The position numbers and the translations under genes were made by a program. A DNA stretch of 64,000 nt. Origin: JAURFX01 sp038125265. GTDB lineage: Bacteria; Pseudomonadota; Gammaproteobacteria; Steroidobacterales; Rariloculaceae. Every line of letters begins with the position of its first letter. Within the stretch, counting starts at the first letter, position 1. The stretch covers positions 17,281-81,280 of the forward strand of contig JAYPDM010000004.1 in assembly GCA_038125265.1 (NCBI GenBank). Reading direction: 5' to 3'. Shown piece after piece: positions 18,214 through 26,594 of this stretch. The notes beneath the pieces were generated by a model, which ran no database searches, was not told the origin of the DNA, and was given only the letters and a program-made list of their open reading frames with translations.

Positions 18214-19882
18214 AAATTTTTCTGAATTATTTGAAGAATCAATCGTTAATCAAGAAATTGCCATTGGTTCAACCATTAAAGCTACAGTTGCTGATATTAA
18301 TGACTCCTTTGTAATACTCAATGCCTCTCTAAAATCAGAAGCACACATACCCATTGACCAATTTAAAGACTTAGACGGAAATCTTGAGGTTGAGATTGGT
18401 GAAAAGGTTGATGTTTTTTTGGAGTCTTATGAAGATGGTTACGGCGAAACTAAACTCTCAAGAGAAAAAGCTAAAAGGAATGAATCTTGGAGAAAGTTAG
18501 TCGATGCCCATGAAAATAATACGGTTATCAAAGGCCTTATCCAGAACAGAGTTCGAGGTGGTTTTACTGTAGATATTGATTTTGTTAAGGCTTTCTTGCC
18601 TGGCTCTCTCGTTGATGTCAGACCCATTAAAGATGCAAGCTATCTTGAAAATACGGTGGCTGAATTAAAAGTTATCAAAATTGATGAAAAAAGAAACAAT
18701 ATAGTTGTGTCTCGTAAAGCAGTTATAGAACAAGAAAACTCTGCCGAAAGAGAGGAGCTTCTTAAGACACTACAAGATGGAGCAATTGTCAAAGGAAGGA
18801 TCAAAAATCTTACTGATTACGGTGCATTTATTGATCTGGGCGGTATAGATGGATTGCTACATATTACAGATATTTCATGGAAAAGAATTAGACACCCTTC
18901 AGAGGTATTGGTCGATGGATCTGAGGTAGAAGTAGTAGTACTTAACTATGATACTGACAAAAATAGAGTCTCTTTGGGCATGAAACAACTTGAAGAAGAC
19001 CCATGGAAAGATGTGCAAAGAAGATTTGCGCCTGGAACGAGATTGTTTGGTAATGTTTCAAACATTACTGATTATGGTGTATTTGTAGAAATTGATAATG
19101 GAATCGAAGGATTGGTCCATGTTTCTGAGATTGATTGGACAAATAAAAATGTAAGTCCAGCTAAGCATTTTCAGCTAGGTGATGAATCTGAGGTAATGGT
19201 ATTAGAGATTGATGAATCAAGAAGAAGAATATCCCTAGGAATCAAGCAGTGCCAGCCTAATCCATGGGATGAATTTAAAAACTCAAATTCTATTGGCGAT
19301 AAAATCACTGGCGAAATTAAATCTATTACAGATTTTGGTCTCTTTATTGGTCTTGACAATAATATTGATGGTCTGGTTCATCTATCAGATCTATCTTGGG
19401 AAGGTACTGGAGAAGATCAAATTAGAAATTTTTCTAAGGGAGATGAAGTATCAGCAGTAATTTTATCAATCGATGTTGATAGAGAGAGAATATCATTGGG
19501 CATCAAGCAATTAGAAGATGATCCTGTAAAAAATCTCTTAGCTGCACATCCTAAAAATTCATCCGTAGAAGTTACTATTTCAGAAATCCAAGAAAAGGGT
19601 GCTCTTGCAAACATTGATGGGCATGAGATCTCTGGTTATATTGATGTAAGTGATATCTCAAATACAGAGAGAGTTAATGATGCTAGAAATGCATTAGCAA
19701 AAGATGCAAAAGTAAATTGTATGGTCATAGGTTATGATAAAAAAGAAAACCGATTAAACCTATCCATTAAAGCATTGTTAATTAAAGAAGAAAAAGATGC
19801 TATTCGAGAATATCAGACGGGTAAAGAAAATATAGATGTATCAGGAACAACCTTGGGCGATCTATTAAATAAAGATGACTAA
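18206..19882 (+). CDS. rpsA: 30S ribosomal protein S1
   Basis: 558 residues (E. coli 557). Six S1-type OB-fold repeats, about residues 20-90, 105-170, 190-260, 277-347, 364-434 and 450-520; repeats 3-5 are most regular (GRIKNLTDYGAFIDLGGIDGLLH and similar). S1 brings mRNA to the 30S subunit, mainly for messages with weak ribosome sites, and is part of trans-translation. The region before the start holds a hairpin and a short overlapping ORF (18165-18213). The ATG at 18206 lacks a Shine-Dalgarno sequence, as in E. coli rpsA, which is autoregulated. ihfB overlaps the end by 8 bases. Confidence 0.98.
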   Translation: MTENFSELFEESIVNQEIAIGSTIKATVADINDSFVILNASLKSEAHIPIDQFKDLDGNLEVEIGEKVDVFLESYEDGYGETKLSREKAKRNESWRKLVDAHENNTVIKGLIQNRVRGGFTVDIDFVKAFLPGSLVDVRPIKDASYLENTVAELKVIKIDEKRNNIVVSRKAVIEQENSAEREELLKTLQDGAIVKGRIKNLTDYGAFIDLGGIDGLLHITDISWKRIRHPSEVLVDGSEVEVVVLNYDTDKNRVSLGMKQLEEDPWKDVQRRFAPGTRLFGNVSNITDYGVFVEIDNGIEGLVHVSEIDWTNKNVSPAKHFQLGDESEVMVLEIDESRRRISLGIKQCQPNPWDEFKNSNSIGDKITGEIKSITDFGLFIGLDNNIDGLVHLSDLSWEGTGEDQIRNFSKGDEVSAVILSIDVDRERISLGIKQLEDDPVKNLLAAHPKNSSVEVTISEIQEKGALANIDGHEISGYIDVSDISNTERVNDARNALAKDAKVNCMVIGYDKKENRLNLSIKALLIKEEKDAIREYQTGKENIDVSGTTLGDLLNKDD

Positions 19883-20177
19883 AAATGAATTAATTGAAAA
19901 AATTGCGCTTAAGCTTCCACATTTAACCAGCAAAGATGTGGAGCTAGCGGTAAAGTATACCTTTAATTTATTAGGCGATTCTTTATCAAGTGGGGATAGG
20001 ATTGAGATACGCGGTTTTGGTAGTTTCTCTTTACGAACCCGCAAAGCTAGAGTTGGCAGAAACCCCAAAACAGGAGAGCCCGTTGCATTGCCTCCGAAAA
20101 ATGTACCTCACTTTAAACCCGGTAAAGAGCTTAAAAGTATGGTGAATGATAATTCTCATTATCCGATCAGGGATTGA
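19875..20177 (+). CDS. ihfB: Integration host factor subunit beta
   Basis: 100 residues of the HU/IHF fold. DNA-arm signature IEIRGFGSFSLRTRKARVGRNPKTGE, with the intercalating Pro in RNPKTG. Called beta from its position directly after rpsA, as in nearly all gammaproteobacteria. It forms a heterodimer with IHF-alpha (29562-29864) and bends DNA at specific sites. It overlaps rpsA by 8 bases. Confidence 0.95.
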   Translation: MTKNELIEKIALKLPHLTSKDVELAVKYTFNLLGDSLSSGDRIEIRGFGSFSLRTRKARVGRNPKTGEPVALPPKNVPHFKPGKELKSMVNDNSHYPIRD

Positions 20178-20186
20178 TAATCATAA

Positions 20187-21305
20187 ATGCCCACAATTGA
20201 TACATTGTGGTTAACCCTTGGTATCGTATCTGTAACGATCCTTTTTTGGTTCTTCTTTTTTCAAAACCCCAGCTCAGAGGATCTTTCTATAAGTTTCTAT
20301 AAGGGAATTACGTCTTTACTAAGCAAAGACTATGAAGGTGCAATATTTCATTTTAACCAAATAAAATCGAATGATATCGGATTTATTGAGAGCAGATTCT
20401 TGCTTTCTAACATATTTAAAATTGAAGGTAGATTTACAGATTCTATTGATGTTCTTAGTAGTCTTTTAGATGAACATATTTCAGTTGAATCAGAAAACTA
20501 CATTGATTTACTGTATGAAAAGGCTTCTATTTATTTTCATGCTGGCATATATGATCGTGCAATAATTTTGCTAAAAGAGATCATTACAATTAATCCTATA
20601 CATAGGCCATCATTAATTCAGCTGAATAGGCTCTATGAAGTCTCGTCTGAATGGGATAAAGCTATAGAGGTATCAAGGTTGCACGAGATATCCGATGGCG
20701 AAAAGGGCCTACAGTTAATTAACTATCAATGTTCAATTATCGATCAAATGATAGAGGCAAGTAATATCTCTCAATCTTTAGAGCTTTTAAAGGCTGCTCA
20801 GCGATCTATCCTCAGCTTTAGATTTAAAATGACAGAGCTAAAAATTTTTTTAAAGAACAATGAAATCCTTAAGTGTTTGAGCATAATCGAAGAAGTACTT
20901 ACTAAAGACCTTACATACTTGCATTTAATACTAGAGGAGCTAAAAAAAGAGTCATCTCTTAAGAACATCGAATACCTTAGCGCTATAAAAAATATTGCTA
21001 ATGATTCGAGAGAATCGAAGTTATACGCTATTAAAACCCTAATTATTTTTTCCAAAAACATGCATAAAGAGGATAGGCAGGAGTTATTCTTAAATATAAT
21101 TGATTTTGAAAGTGATCTTCAGCGTCAAGTCATTGCTCATTATTTAGATAGTCAGCACGCAGAGAAAACTTTAATCAATCAAGCATTTGTATGCAAATCT
21201 TGTAATTCAAAATCTACTTATCATCACTGGCAGTGCCTCACTTGTTATTCATGGGAAGAGCTTACCTTCAAGCCTGAGGTAGAGATTGATACGCTATTTA
21301 TCTAA
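20187..21305 (+). CDS. lapB: Lipopolysaccharide assembly protein LapB (YciM)
   Basis: 372 residues. One N-terminal membrane segment (about residues 7-25), then TPR repeats over about residues 35-310, then a C-terminal rubredoxin-like metal site with two CxxC pairs (CKSC and CLTC, near residues 343-361). LapB works with FtsH to set the level of LpxC, the key lipopolysaccharide enzyme. The usual partner lapA, a two-helix membrane protein normally between ihfB and lapB, is missing: only 9 bases separate the two genes. The 3' end overlaps the convergent CoA-transferase gene by 12 bases. Confidence 0.92.
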   Translation: MPTIDTLWLTLGIVSVTILFWFFFFQNPSSEDLSISFYKGITSLLSKDYEGAIFHFNQIKSNDIGFIESRFLLSNIFKIEGRFTDSIDVLSSLLDEHISVESENYIDLLYEKASIYFHAGIYDRAIILLKEIITINPIHRPSLIQLNRLYEVSSEWDKAIEVSRLHEISDGEKGLQLINYQCSIIDQMIEASNISQSLELLKAAQRSILSFRFKMTELKIFLKNNEILKCLSIIEEVLTKDLTYLHLILEELKKESSLKNIEYLSAIKNIANDSRESKLYAIKTLIIFSKNMHKEDRQELFLNIIDFESDLQRQVIAHYLDSQHAEKTLINQAFVCKSCNSKSTYHHWQCLTCYSWEELTFKPEVEIDTLFI

Positions 21306-22457
21306 ATCGAAATTTTCAATAATTTCTTGAGTATGCTCTCCTAAAAGGGGTGGTGGAAAACGATAACTCACAGGACTAAGACTAAGGTTAATGGGACTTC
21401 CTATATTCTTAATTAATCCTGTCACAGGATGCTCTAATTCTATAATCATATTTCTCGATATTGCATGTTTATCAGTTAGTGCCTCAGGTACTGTATTGAT
21501 CGGTCCGCATGGAATCTCTTTTTTATTCAGCAGCTCAATCCATTCGATTGCATTTCTACTGGAAAGTTTTTCTTCAATAATTTTAACGAGCTCCTTTCTG
21601 TTATTGTTTCTTGAGGCATTATCAATAAACCGACTATCTTCAATCAACTCCCGGGAATCTATGGCATTGCATAGCTCTTGCCAAAGCTTTTGAGTACCCG
21701 TAGCAATTATTAAGTATTTATCTTTTGCCATAAATGGCTGATAAGGAGTAATGGTAGGATGAATATTCCCCAGTGGCTTAGGCTCATAGTTTGCATTTAA
21801 ATAGGAGCTTCCAATATTTGCAAGCCAGGTCATCTGTGAGTCTGATAATGATACATCTATAAACTGACCCTTCCCAGAATTAGAACGATAGATTAGGGCA
21901 CTCAAAATAGATATCACCGTATAAACTCCAGCGCTAATATCAGCCATGGGAGTGGGAAACCTAACAGCTTTAGAGTGATCTTCACCGGTAATGGTCATAA
22001 GCCCAGAAGAGGCTTGAGCTAAAATATCATAGCCTGGCAATTCAGAGGAATAACCTGTAAAACCATAACCAGAGATGGCAGCATAAATTAATTTAGGATT
22101 TTTCTCGGACAATTGTTTGAAAGAAATATCGAATTTTTCTTGTCTGTCTACTTTATGCAGATTTGTTATGAAAACATCAGACTGTGCCAACAATTTATGA
22201 AGACGCTTCAATTCAAGAGTATTTTTAAGGTCTATCGTAATGCTTTTTTTATTTCTATTGGTGCCTAAAAAATAGGCACTTTCATTATTTATAAAAGGAG
22301 GGCCCCAAGATCTTGATTGGTCACCAATGCCTGGTCTCTCTATTTTTATAACTTCGGCACCTAAATCACCCAAAATCATGCTTGCATAGGGACCAGCAAG
22401 AGCTTCTGCTAATTCAACAACAAGCAACCCATTTAATGGGCCATTATGACTACTCAT
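21294..22457 (-). CDS. CaiB/BaiF-family (class III) CoA-transferase
   Basis: 387 residues. Family signs: LVVELAEALAGPYASMILGDLGAEVIKIERP at the N-terminus (read in two parts), TIDLKN, and DVSLSDSQM around residue 180, where the Asp of the DVSLxDS pattern is the usual CoA-ester-forming residue. Members move CoA between acyl groups, such as carnitine, bile-acid, mesaconate or formyl-CoA systems; the substrate cannot be inferred. Upstream, with an 8-base overlap, is a DUF6152-like secreted protein, so the pair is probably co-transcribed. Neither neighbour explains the substrate. Confidence 0.9.
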   Translation of the reverse strand: MSSHNGPLNGLLVVELAEALAGPYASMILGDLGAEVIKIERPGIGDQSRSWGPPFINNESAYFLGTNRNKKSITIDLKNTLELKRLHKLLAQSDVFITNLHKVDRQEKFDISFKQLSEKNPKLIYAAISGYGFTGYSSELPGYDILAQASSGLMTITGEDHSKAVRFPTPMADISAGVYTVISILSALIYRSNSGKGQFIDVSLSDSQMTWLANIGSSYLNANYEPKPLGNIHPTITPYQPFMAKDKYLIIATGTQKLWQELCNAIDSRELIEDSRFIDNASRNNNRKELVKIIEEKLSSRNAIEWIELLNKKEIPCGPINTVPEALTDKHAISRNMIIELEHPVTGLIKNIGSPINLSLSPVSYRFPPPLLGEHTQEIIENFDLDK

Positions 22458-23448
22458 AAGTCATAAATTCACTAGATGTTTGGATATCGCATTGATATGC
22501 ATAAAAATTTTCATCGGCAACAGGCTCGAATTCTAAATATCCAGCAAAAGAGGTCTCAATGTAAGCGGGATCTTCAAGAGAGAAATCCAAGCGTAATCTA
22601 CTGCCGTTATCAGATAAATAGTATCTCTCAAGTGTAACTTTTTCATTGCTTGATGGAATTCCATTACCATTGCCAATGATATTCGGTAAAAAGCTTACAG
22701 TTCTTACAATGAGTTCATTATCAGAAAATGTGCCACTAGAGACTCCCTGATGCAAGAAATCATCATTACTTAATATATTTAAAGTATTGGTTATATTAAC
22801 AGTACGCTTGACGTCAAAATATTCGCTTTCAATAGAAACTAAAGCACCTTCATCAACAATTCTGGTCAAAAATAGGTTAGACGCGACATAAGATCTTGGA
22901 ATTGTATATGCAATGCACTCAGCGGCAGGTGATTGTGTCTGCCAGTCAAATACCTCGAGGGCCTCTTGTCCAGCTTGAGTTAAATTCATGGATGAAAGGC
23001 TCTGAAAAAATCTATCTATGCTCTCTTGTGTAGCTCGCCAAGTCCCAAAAATTGATTCTCTTGGTTGTTGTTCAATTAATGAGGAAGGGTTTTGTGAGAG
23101 GACTAAACCATTCTCTTTCTGAAGCGCAACAAGCATTGCATAGTTTCTTCTATTGCTACGTTCAGGATGTACTCTAACAAAAATACTTTCTCCAGGCATT
23201 AATATAGACTCATTCCATCCACTTCTTGACATGATGGGCGTTGCGCCAGTTTCAATTTGCCATTCAGTTAGAATGCCATTAACCTCTGTCTCTACAACAA
23301 TATAAACGTGTGGGTTTCTCCACCGATACTCCTTAATAGTTGCTGGAAAAGAAACAATTTGATCCATGGCGAAAGCAGCTTCGCTATGGTGTGCATTTGC
23401 AAAATAAGGCATTAATAAAGAAACAAAAATTAAGATAAATTTTTTCAT
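22450..23448 (-). CDS. Secreted DUF6152-like protein of unknown function
   Basis: 332 residues from the ATG at 23448; the longer frame (to 23508) would run into the tRNA-Asn gene and is rejected. A signal peptide (MKKFILIFVSLLMPYFANAHH) ends at about residue 20, so the mature protein begins with two histidines. The first domain fits DUF6152: HHSEAAFAMDQIVSF, IKEYRWRNPHVYIVV, WQIETGAT. The rest, from about residue 120, is not recognised. DUF6152 proteins are exported and common in marine gammaproteobacteria; no function is established. It is read after tRNA-Asn and before the CoA-transferase. Confidence 0.75.
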   Translation of the reverse strand: MKKFILIFVSLLMPYFANAHHSEAAFAMDQIVSFPATIKEYRWRNPHVYIVVETEVNGILTEWQIETGATPIMSRSGWNESILMPGESIFVRVHPERSNRRNYAMLVALQKENGLVLSQNPSSLIEQQPRESIFGTWRATQESIDRFFQSLSSMNLTQAGQEALEVFDWQTQSPAAECIAYTIPRSYVASNLFLTRIVDEGALVSIESEYFDVKRTVNITNTLNILSNDDFLHQGVSSGTFSDNELIVRTVSFLPNIIGNGNGIPSSNEKVTLERYYLSDNGSRLRLDFSLEDPAYIETSFAGYLEFEPVADENFYAYQCDIQTSSEFMTYE

Positions 23449-23459
23449 ATGAAGATTAA

Positions 23460-23535
23460 TGGCTCCCCGGGGCGGACTCGAACCACCGACCAATTGATTA
23501 ACAGTCAACTGCTCTACCGACTGAGCTACCGGGGA
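23460..23535 (-). tRNA. tRNA-Asn (anticodon GTT)
   Basis: On the minus strand a full cloverleaf folds: acceptor TCCCCGG/CCGGGGA, D stem GCTC/GAGC, anticodon stem GTTGA/TCAAT with loop CTGTTAA, T arm GGTGG TTCGAGT CCGCC (one wobble), discriminator G and an encoded CCA. 76 bases. It lies 44 bases from the divergent uvrB start and 11 bases before the DUF6152-like gene. Confidence 0.97.
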
Positions 23536-23579
23536 ACAACAGATATTGTATTATAGAGTGATAAATATTACATGAAAAT

Positions 23580-25307
23580 ATGGATAATCTTCAATTTCAA
23601 TTAAGGTCAAAATTTAAGCCNNNNNNNNNNNNNNNNNNNNNNNNNNNNNNNNNNNNNNNNNNNNNNNNNNNNNNNNNNNNNNNNNNNNNNNNNNNNNNNN
23701 NNNNNNNNNNNNNNNNNNNNACAGTATCTTCAATCTATGGTTTGGGAGATCCAAAACAATATTTTGAGATGGTACTTCATTTACATCAGGGGGGAATTTT
23801 TGAGCCTAGCGAATTATCAAGAAAACTAGTTGAGCTGCAATACCATCGAAATAACTTGCAGCTATCTCAGGGTCTCTTTCGAGTGAATGGGGATATCATT
23901 GATATTTTTCCGGCCGAAGAAGAGGAGAGCGCAATTAGAATCTTTTTTGATGATAACGTGATCTCTAAGATTTATAAATTTGATCCATTGACGGGTGAAA
24001 TTAAGTCTAAGTTATCACGATATACTATTTACCCAAGAACACATTTCGTTACTCAAAAAAAAGTTGTCCAAAATGCTATCAATCAAATAAAAATAGAGCT
24101 CAAGTCTAGGATTAAATATTTTAAGCAAAAACAAAAATTTATTGAGGAACAGAGGATTCGTGAGAGGACTAACTTTGACTTAGAGATGATGTCTGAGCTT
24201 GGCTATTGTAGTGGAATTGAAAATTATTCTAGATATTTGACGGGTAGGAAAGAGGGCGAATCGCCTCCATGTCTTTTTGATTATTTACCTAAGGATGGTT
24301 TACTTATCATTGATGAAAGTCACGTGACAATTCCTCAACTGCACGGTATGTATAAAGGAGATCGATCACGAAAAGAAACGCTAGTGGATTATGGTTTTAG
24401 GCTTCCTTCCGCATTAGATAATAGACCATTAATGTTTGATGAAGTTTCTAGGGCTAGTCCACAAACAATCTTTGTAAGTGCAACACCAGGTAAATATGAA
24501 CTTGAGATATCTGATAATGTTATTGAGCAGATTGTTAGGCCAACTGGATTGATTGACCCTCAAATTGAAATTAGGCCTGCCTCAAGCCAAGTTTCAGACA
24601 TATTTACAGAAATTCAAAAACGTGTTGAACGTAACGAAAGAATATTAATTACGACTTTGACCAAGAGGATGTCTGAAGACCTTACTGAATATTTAGCTGA
24701 GAACGGCATTAGAGTGCGCTATCTACATAGCGATATTAATTCTATTGAGAGAGTTGAAATTTTAAGAGATCTTAGGAAGGGTAGCTTTGATGTTTTGGTA
24801 GGTATTAACTTGTTAAGAGAGGGTCTAGATCTGCCTGAAGTATCACTAGTAGCTATTTTTGACGCTGATAAAGAGGGATTTTTAAGATCGGAAGGTTCAA
24901 TTATCCAAACTGTAGGTCGAGCTGCAAGAAATATCAATGGTAAGGCCATTCTCTATGCAGATAAAGAAACAGGCTCAATGAAAAGAGCAGTTGATGAAAT
25001 GAGCCGAAGACGTGCAATCCAAGAACTCTATAATCAAAAAAATAATATATCGCCTAGATCAATTACTAAAAAAATAAATCTTGAGATCGTTAATGAGAAA
25101 AAAATTAATGATAATCACTTATTTGGAAAGTCTATTAGCTCTATCTCTGAAGAGCTCAATAAGCTCGAGAGAGAAATGATGGAGCATGCTGATAATTTAC
25201 GATTTGAGGAAGCAGCAAGATGCAGGGATAGAATGTTATACATCAGAAAAAACTTTCATCAAATATCTTTGGATGATGGTATTTCTCATGAGGGAAGTTT
25301 ACAATAG
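23580..25307 (+). CDS. uvrB: Excinuclease ABC subunit UvrB, interrupted by an assembly gap
   Basis: The helicase-like damage-verification subunit of nucleotide excision repair. The first 14 residues (ending SKFKP) are followed by 100 N and then TVSSIYGLGDP, which matches E. coli UvrB from about residue 141. About 127 residues are therefore missing, including the Walker A P-loop and the beta-hairpin, so the true gap should be near 380 bases, not 100. After the gap the protein is intact: GLFRVNGDIIDIFPAE, DESHVTIPQLHGMY, helicase motifs V-VI (GINLLREGLDLPE, IIQTVGRAARN) and the C-terminal UVR motif (LREEMMEHADNLRFEEAARCRD type). Full length should be about 669 residues. tRNA-Val starts 13 bases after the stop. 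Confidence 0.95.
   Translation: MDNLQFQLRSKFKXXXXXXXXXXXXXXXXXXXXXXXXXXXXXXXXXXTVSSIYGLGDPKQYFEMVLHLHQGGIFEPSELSRKLVELQYHRNNLQLSQGLFRVNGDIIDIFPAEEEESAIRIFFDDNVISKIYKFDPLTGEIKSKLSRYTIYPRTHFVTQKKVVQNAINQIKIELKSRIKYFKQKQKFIEEQRIRERTNFDLEMMSELGYCSGIENYSRYLTGRKEGESPPCLFDYLPKDGLLIIDESHVTIPQLHGMYKGDRSRKETLVDYGFRLPSALDNRPLMFDEVSRASPQTIFVSATPGKYELEISDNVIEQIVRPTGLIDPQIEIRPASSQVSDIFTEIQKRVERNERILITTLTKRMSEDLTEYLAENGIRVRYLHSDINSIERVEILRDLRKGSFDVLVGINLLREGLDLPEVSLVAIFDADKEGFLRSEGSIIQTVGRAARNINGKAILYADKETGSMKRAVDEMSRRRAIQELYNQKNNISPRSITKKINLEIVNEKKINDNHLFGKSISSISEELNKLEREMMEHADNLRFEEAARCRDRMLYIRKNFHQISLDDGISHEGSLQ
23621..23720. other. Assembly gap, exactly 100 N
   Basis: A run of exactly 100 undetermined bases inside uvrB. 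The round number marks a scaffold placeholder of unknown true size. Comparison with the UvrB family suggests that about 380 bases are missing here. Confidence 0.97.
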
Positions 25308-25319
25308 CAATGAATTTTA

Positions 25320-25394
25320 AGGCGCGTAGCTCAGTGGTAGAGCACCACCTTGACATGGTGGTGGTCGGTGGTTCGATCCCACTCGCGCCTACCA
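25320..25394 (+). tRNA. tRNA-Val (anticodon GAC)
   Basis: Cloverleaf: acceptor AGGCGCG/CGCGCCT, D stem GCTC/GAGC, anticodon stem CCACC/GGTGG with loop TTGACAT, T arm GGTGG TTCGATC CCACT (one G-U pair), discriminator A and encoded CCA. 75 bases. It lies between uvrB (12 bases before) and infC (22 bases after), with no room for a separate promoter just upstream, so it is probably processed from a uvrB or longer transcript and shared with infC. Confidence 0.97.
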
Positions 25395-25416
25395 TTTTAA
25401 ATTTAAGGAGGATGAT

Positions 25417-25932
25417 ATAGCTTCAAAAAAAAGAGTTCGTAAGAACAAAGAAATAATAGCCCCATCAATCAGATTAATTGGTGAAGATGGTGAGCAACTG
25501 GGAATCATGAATACCCTAGATGCAATAGAACAAGCACAAAAAAGAAATCTTGACGTAGTAGAGGTATCGCCTAATAGCGATCCACCTGTTTGTAGAATTA
25601 TGAATTTTGGTAAATTTGTTTTTGAGCAAAATAAAAAAGCCCAATCTAATAAAAAGAAACAAAAACAAATGCAAGTTAAAGAAATTAAATTTAGACCTTC
25701 AACCGAAGATGGTGACTATAATATCAAAATTAAAAAACTGATGAGCTTCTTAGAGTCTGGTGACAAGGCTAAGGTGACACTTAGGTTTAGAGGTCGTGAA
25801 TTTGATCATAAACATTTAGGTCTAGAGCTTATGGAAAAAGTTAAATCTGACCTTGAATCATCTGGACTTCTTGAACAAGAGCCACAACTTGAGGGAAGGC
25901 AAATGGTTATGGTATTTGCCCCTAAAAAATAA
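25417..25932 (+). CDS. infC: Translation initiation factor IF-3, ATA start
   Basis: 171 residues from an ATA codon at 25417. The first ATG in frame (25507) would delete the first 30 residues. Upstream in frame lie the expected IF3 residues (KKRVRKNKE and IRLIGEDGEQLGI), and a perfect AAGGAGG (25405-25411) sits 5 bases before the ATA. The N-domain is followed by the helix linker and the C-domain (VKEIKFRPSTEDGDYNIKI, VTLRFRGRE). IF3 controls start-codon and initiator tRNA choice; E. coli infC starts at AUU and is autoregulated because IF3 rejects such codons, so the ATA here predicts the same loop. thrS, the usual upstream neighbour, is replaced by tRNA-Val. Confidence 0.93.
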   Translation: MASKKRVRKNKEIIAPSIRLIGEDGEQLGIMNTLDAIEQAQKRNLDVVEVSPNSDPPVCRIMNFGKFVFEQNKKAQSNKKKQKQMQVKEIKFRPSTEDGDYNIKIKKLMSFLESGDKAKVTLRFRGREFDHKHLGLELMEKVKSDLESSGLLEQEPQLEGRQMVMVFAPKK

Positions 25933-25957
25933 TAGAATAAGCGAAATTAATTAAAGT

Positions 25958-25997
25958 ACTTATTAACATAAGTCGCCATTAGTGAAATCGAAATGGC
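25958..25997 (+). promoter_or_regulatory. Two adjacent hairpins in the infC-rpmI intercistronic leader
   Basis: Hairpin 1: ACTTAT-TAAC-ATAAGT (25958-25973). Hairpin 2: GCCATT and AATGGC around an 11-base loop (25975-25997). They lie just upstream of the rpmI Shine-Dalgarno sequence (AAGGAGG). In E. coli and Bacillus, L20 represses its operon by binding RNA structures in this leader that mimic its 23S rRNA site; these two stems are candidates for that control. Inferred from position and pairing only. Confidence 0.4.
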
Positions 25998-26012
25998 TAT
26001 AAAGGAGGCAAT

Positions 26013-26207
26013 ATGCCAAAACTAAAAACCAATAAAGGTGCTGCTAAGCGCTTTAAAAAGACGGCTAATGGATTCAAGCGTGGTCAATCACACAGGAGCC
26101 ATATCCTTACAAAAAAATCAGCAAAAAGAAAAAGACAGCTTGGAAGACCCATGCATGTAGCTGACTCTGACGTCAAGTCAATTCAACAAATGATACCAAA
26201 CGTTTAA
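26013..26207 (+). CDS. rpmI: 50S ribosomal protein L35
   Basis: 64 residues, very basic, typical length. Family pattern MPKLKTNKGAAKRFKKT at the N-terminus and HILTKKSAKRKRQL in the middle. A strong Shine-Dalgarno sequence (AAGGAGG) precedes the ATG. It is followed by rplT after 9 bases. The 80 bases between infC and rpmI hold two small hairpins that may be the L20 control site. Confidence 0.97.
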   Translation: MPKLKTNKGAAKRFKKTANGFKRGQSHRSHILTKKSAKRKRQLGRPMHVADSDVKSIQQMIPNV

Positions 26208-26216
26208 GGAGCTACC

Positions 26217-26570
26217 ATGGCAAGAGTTAAAAGAGGCGTAACAGCTAGAAATAAACATAAATCAATACTCGATCAAGCAAAAGGCTATTATGGCGCAAGA
26301 AGCAGGACTTTTAAGGTAGCTAAACAAGCAGTCATAAAAGCAGGCCAATACGCCTATCGAGACAGAAGAGTTAAAAAGAGAACCTTTAGATCATTATGGA
26401 TTGTAAGAATAAATGCTGCTGCAAGAGCTAATGGAATTTCATACAGTGGCTTAATGAATGGTCTCAATAAGCTAAATATTGATGTTGATAGAAAAGTACT
26501 AGCTGATTTAGCCCTTAATAATCCTGAAGCATTTGCATCTTTAGCAGAACAGGCAAAAACTGCACTATAA
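26217..26570 (+). CDS. rplT: 50S ribosomal protein L20
   Basis: 117 residues (E. coli 118). Basic N-terminal helix MARVKRGVTARNKHKSIL, then GYYGARSRTFKVAKQAVIKAG and the conserved RRVKKRTFRSLWIVRINAAAR. Needed early in 50S assembly; in E. coli it also represses the rpmI-rplT message. Good Shine-Dalgarno sequence (AAGGAG). Followed by pheS after 24 bases. Confidence 0.98.
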   Translation: MARVKRGVTARNKHKSILDQAKGYYGARSRTFKVAKQAVIKAGQYAYRDRRVKKRTFRSLWIVRINAAARANGISYSGLMNGLNKLNIDVDRKVLADLALNNPEAFASLAEQAKTAL

Positions 26571-26594
26571 CTAATCAGCTGATATTATAGGGTC

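Noticed and set aside
22450..23508. Longer start for the DUF6152-like protein at 23508
   Set aside because: The extra 20 codons would be read from the tRNA-Asn gene; the ATG at 23448 begins a normal signal peptide.
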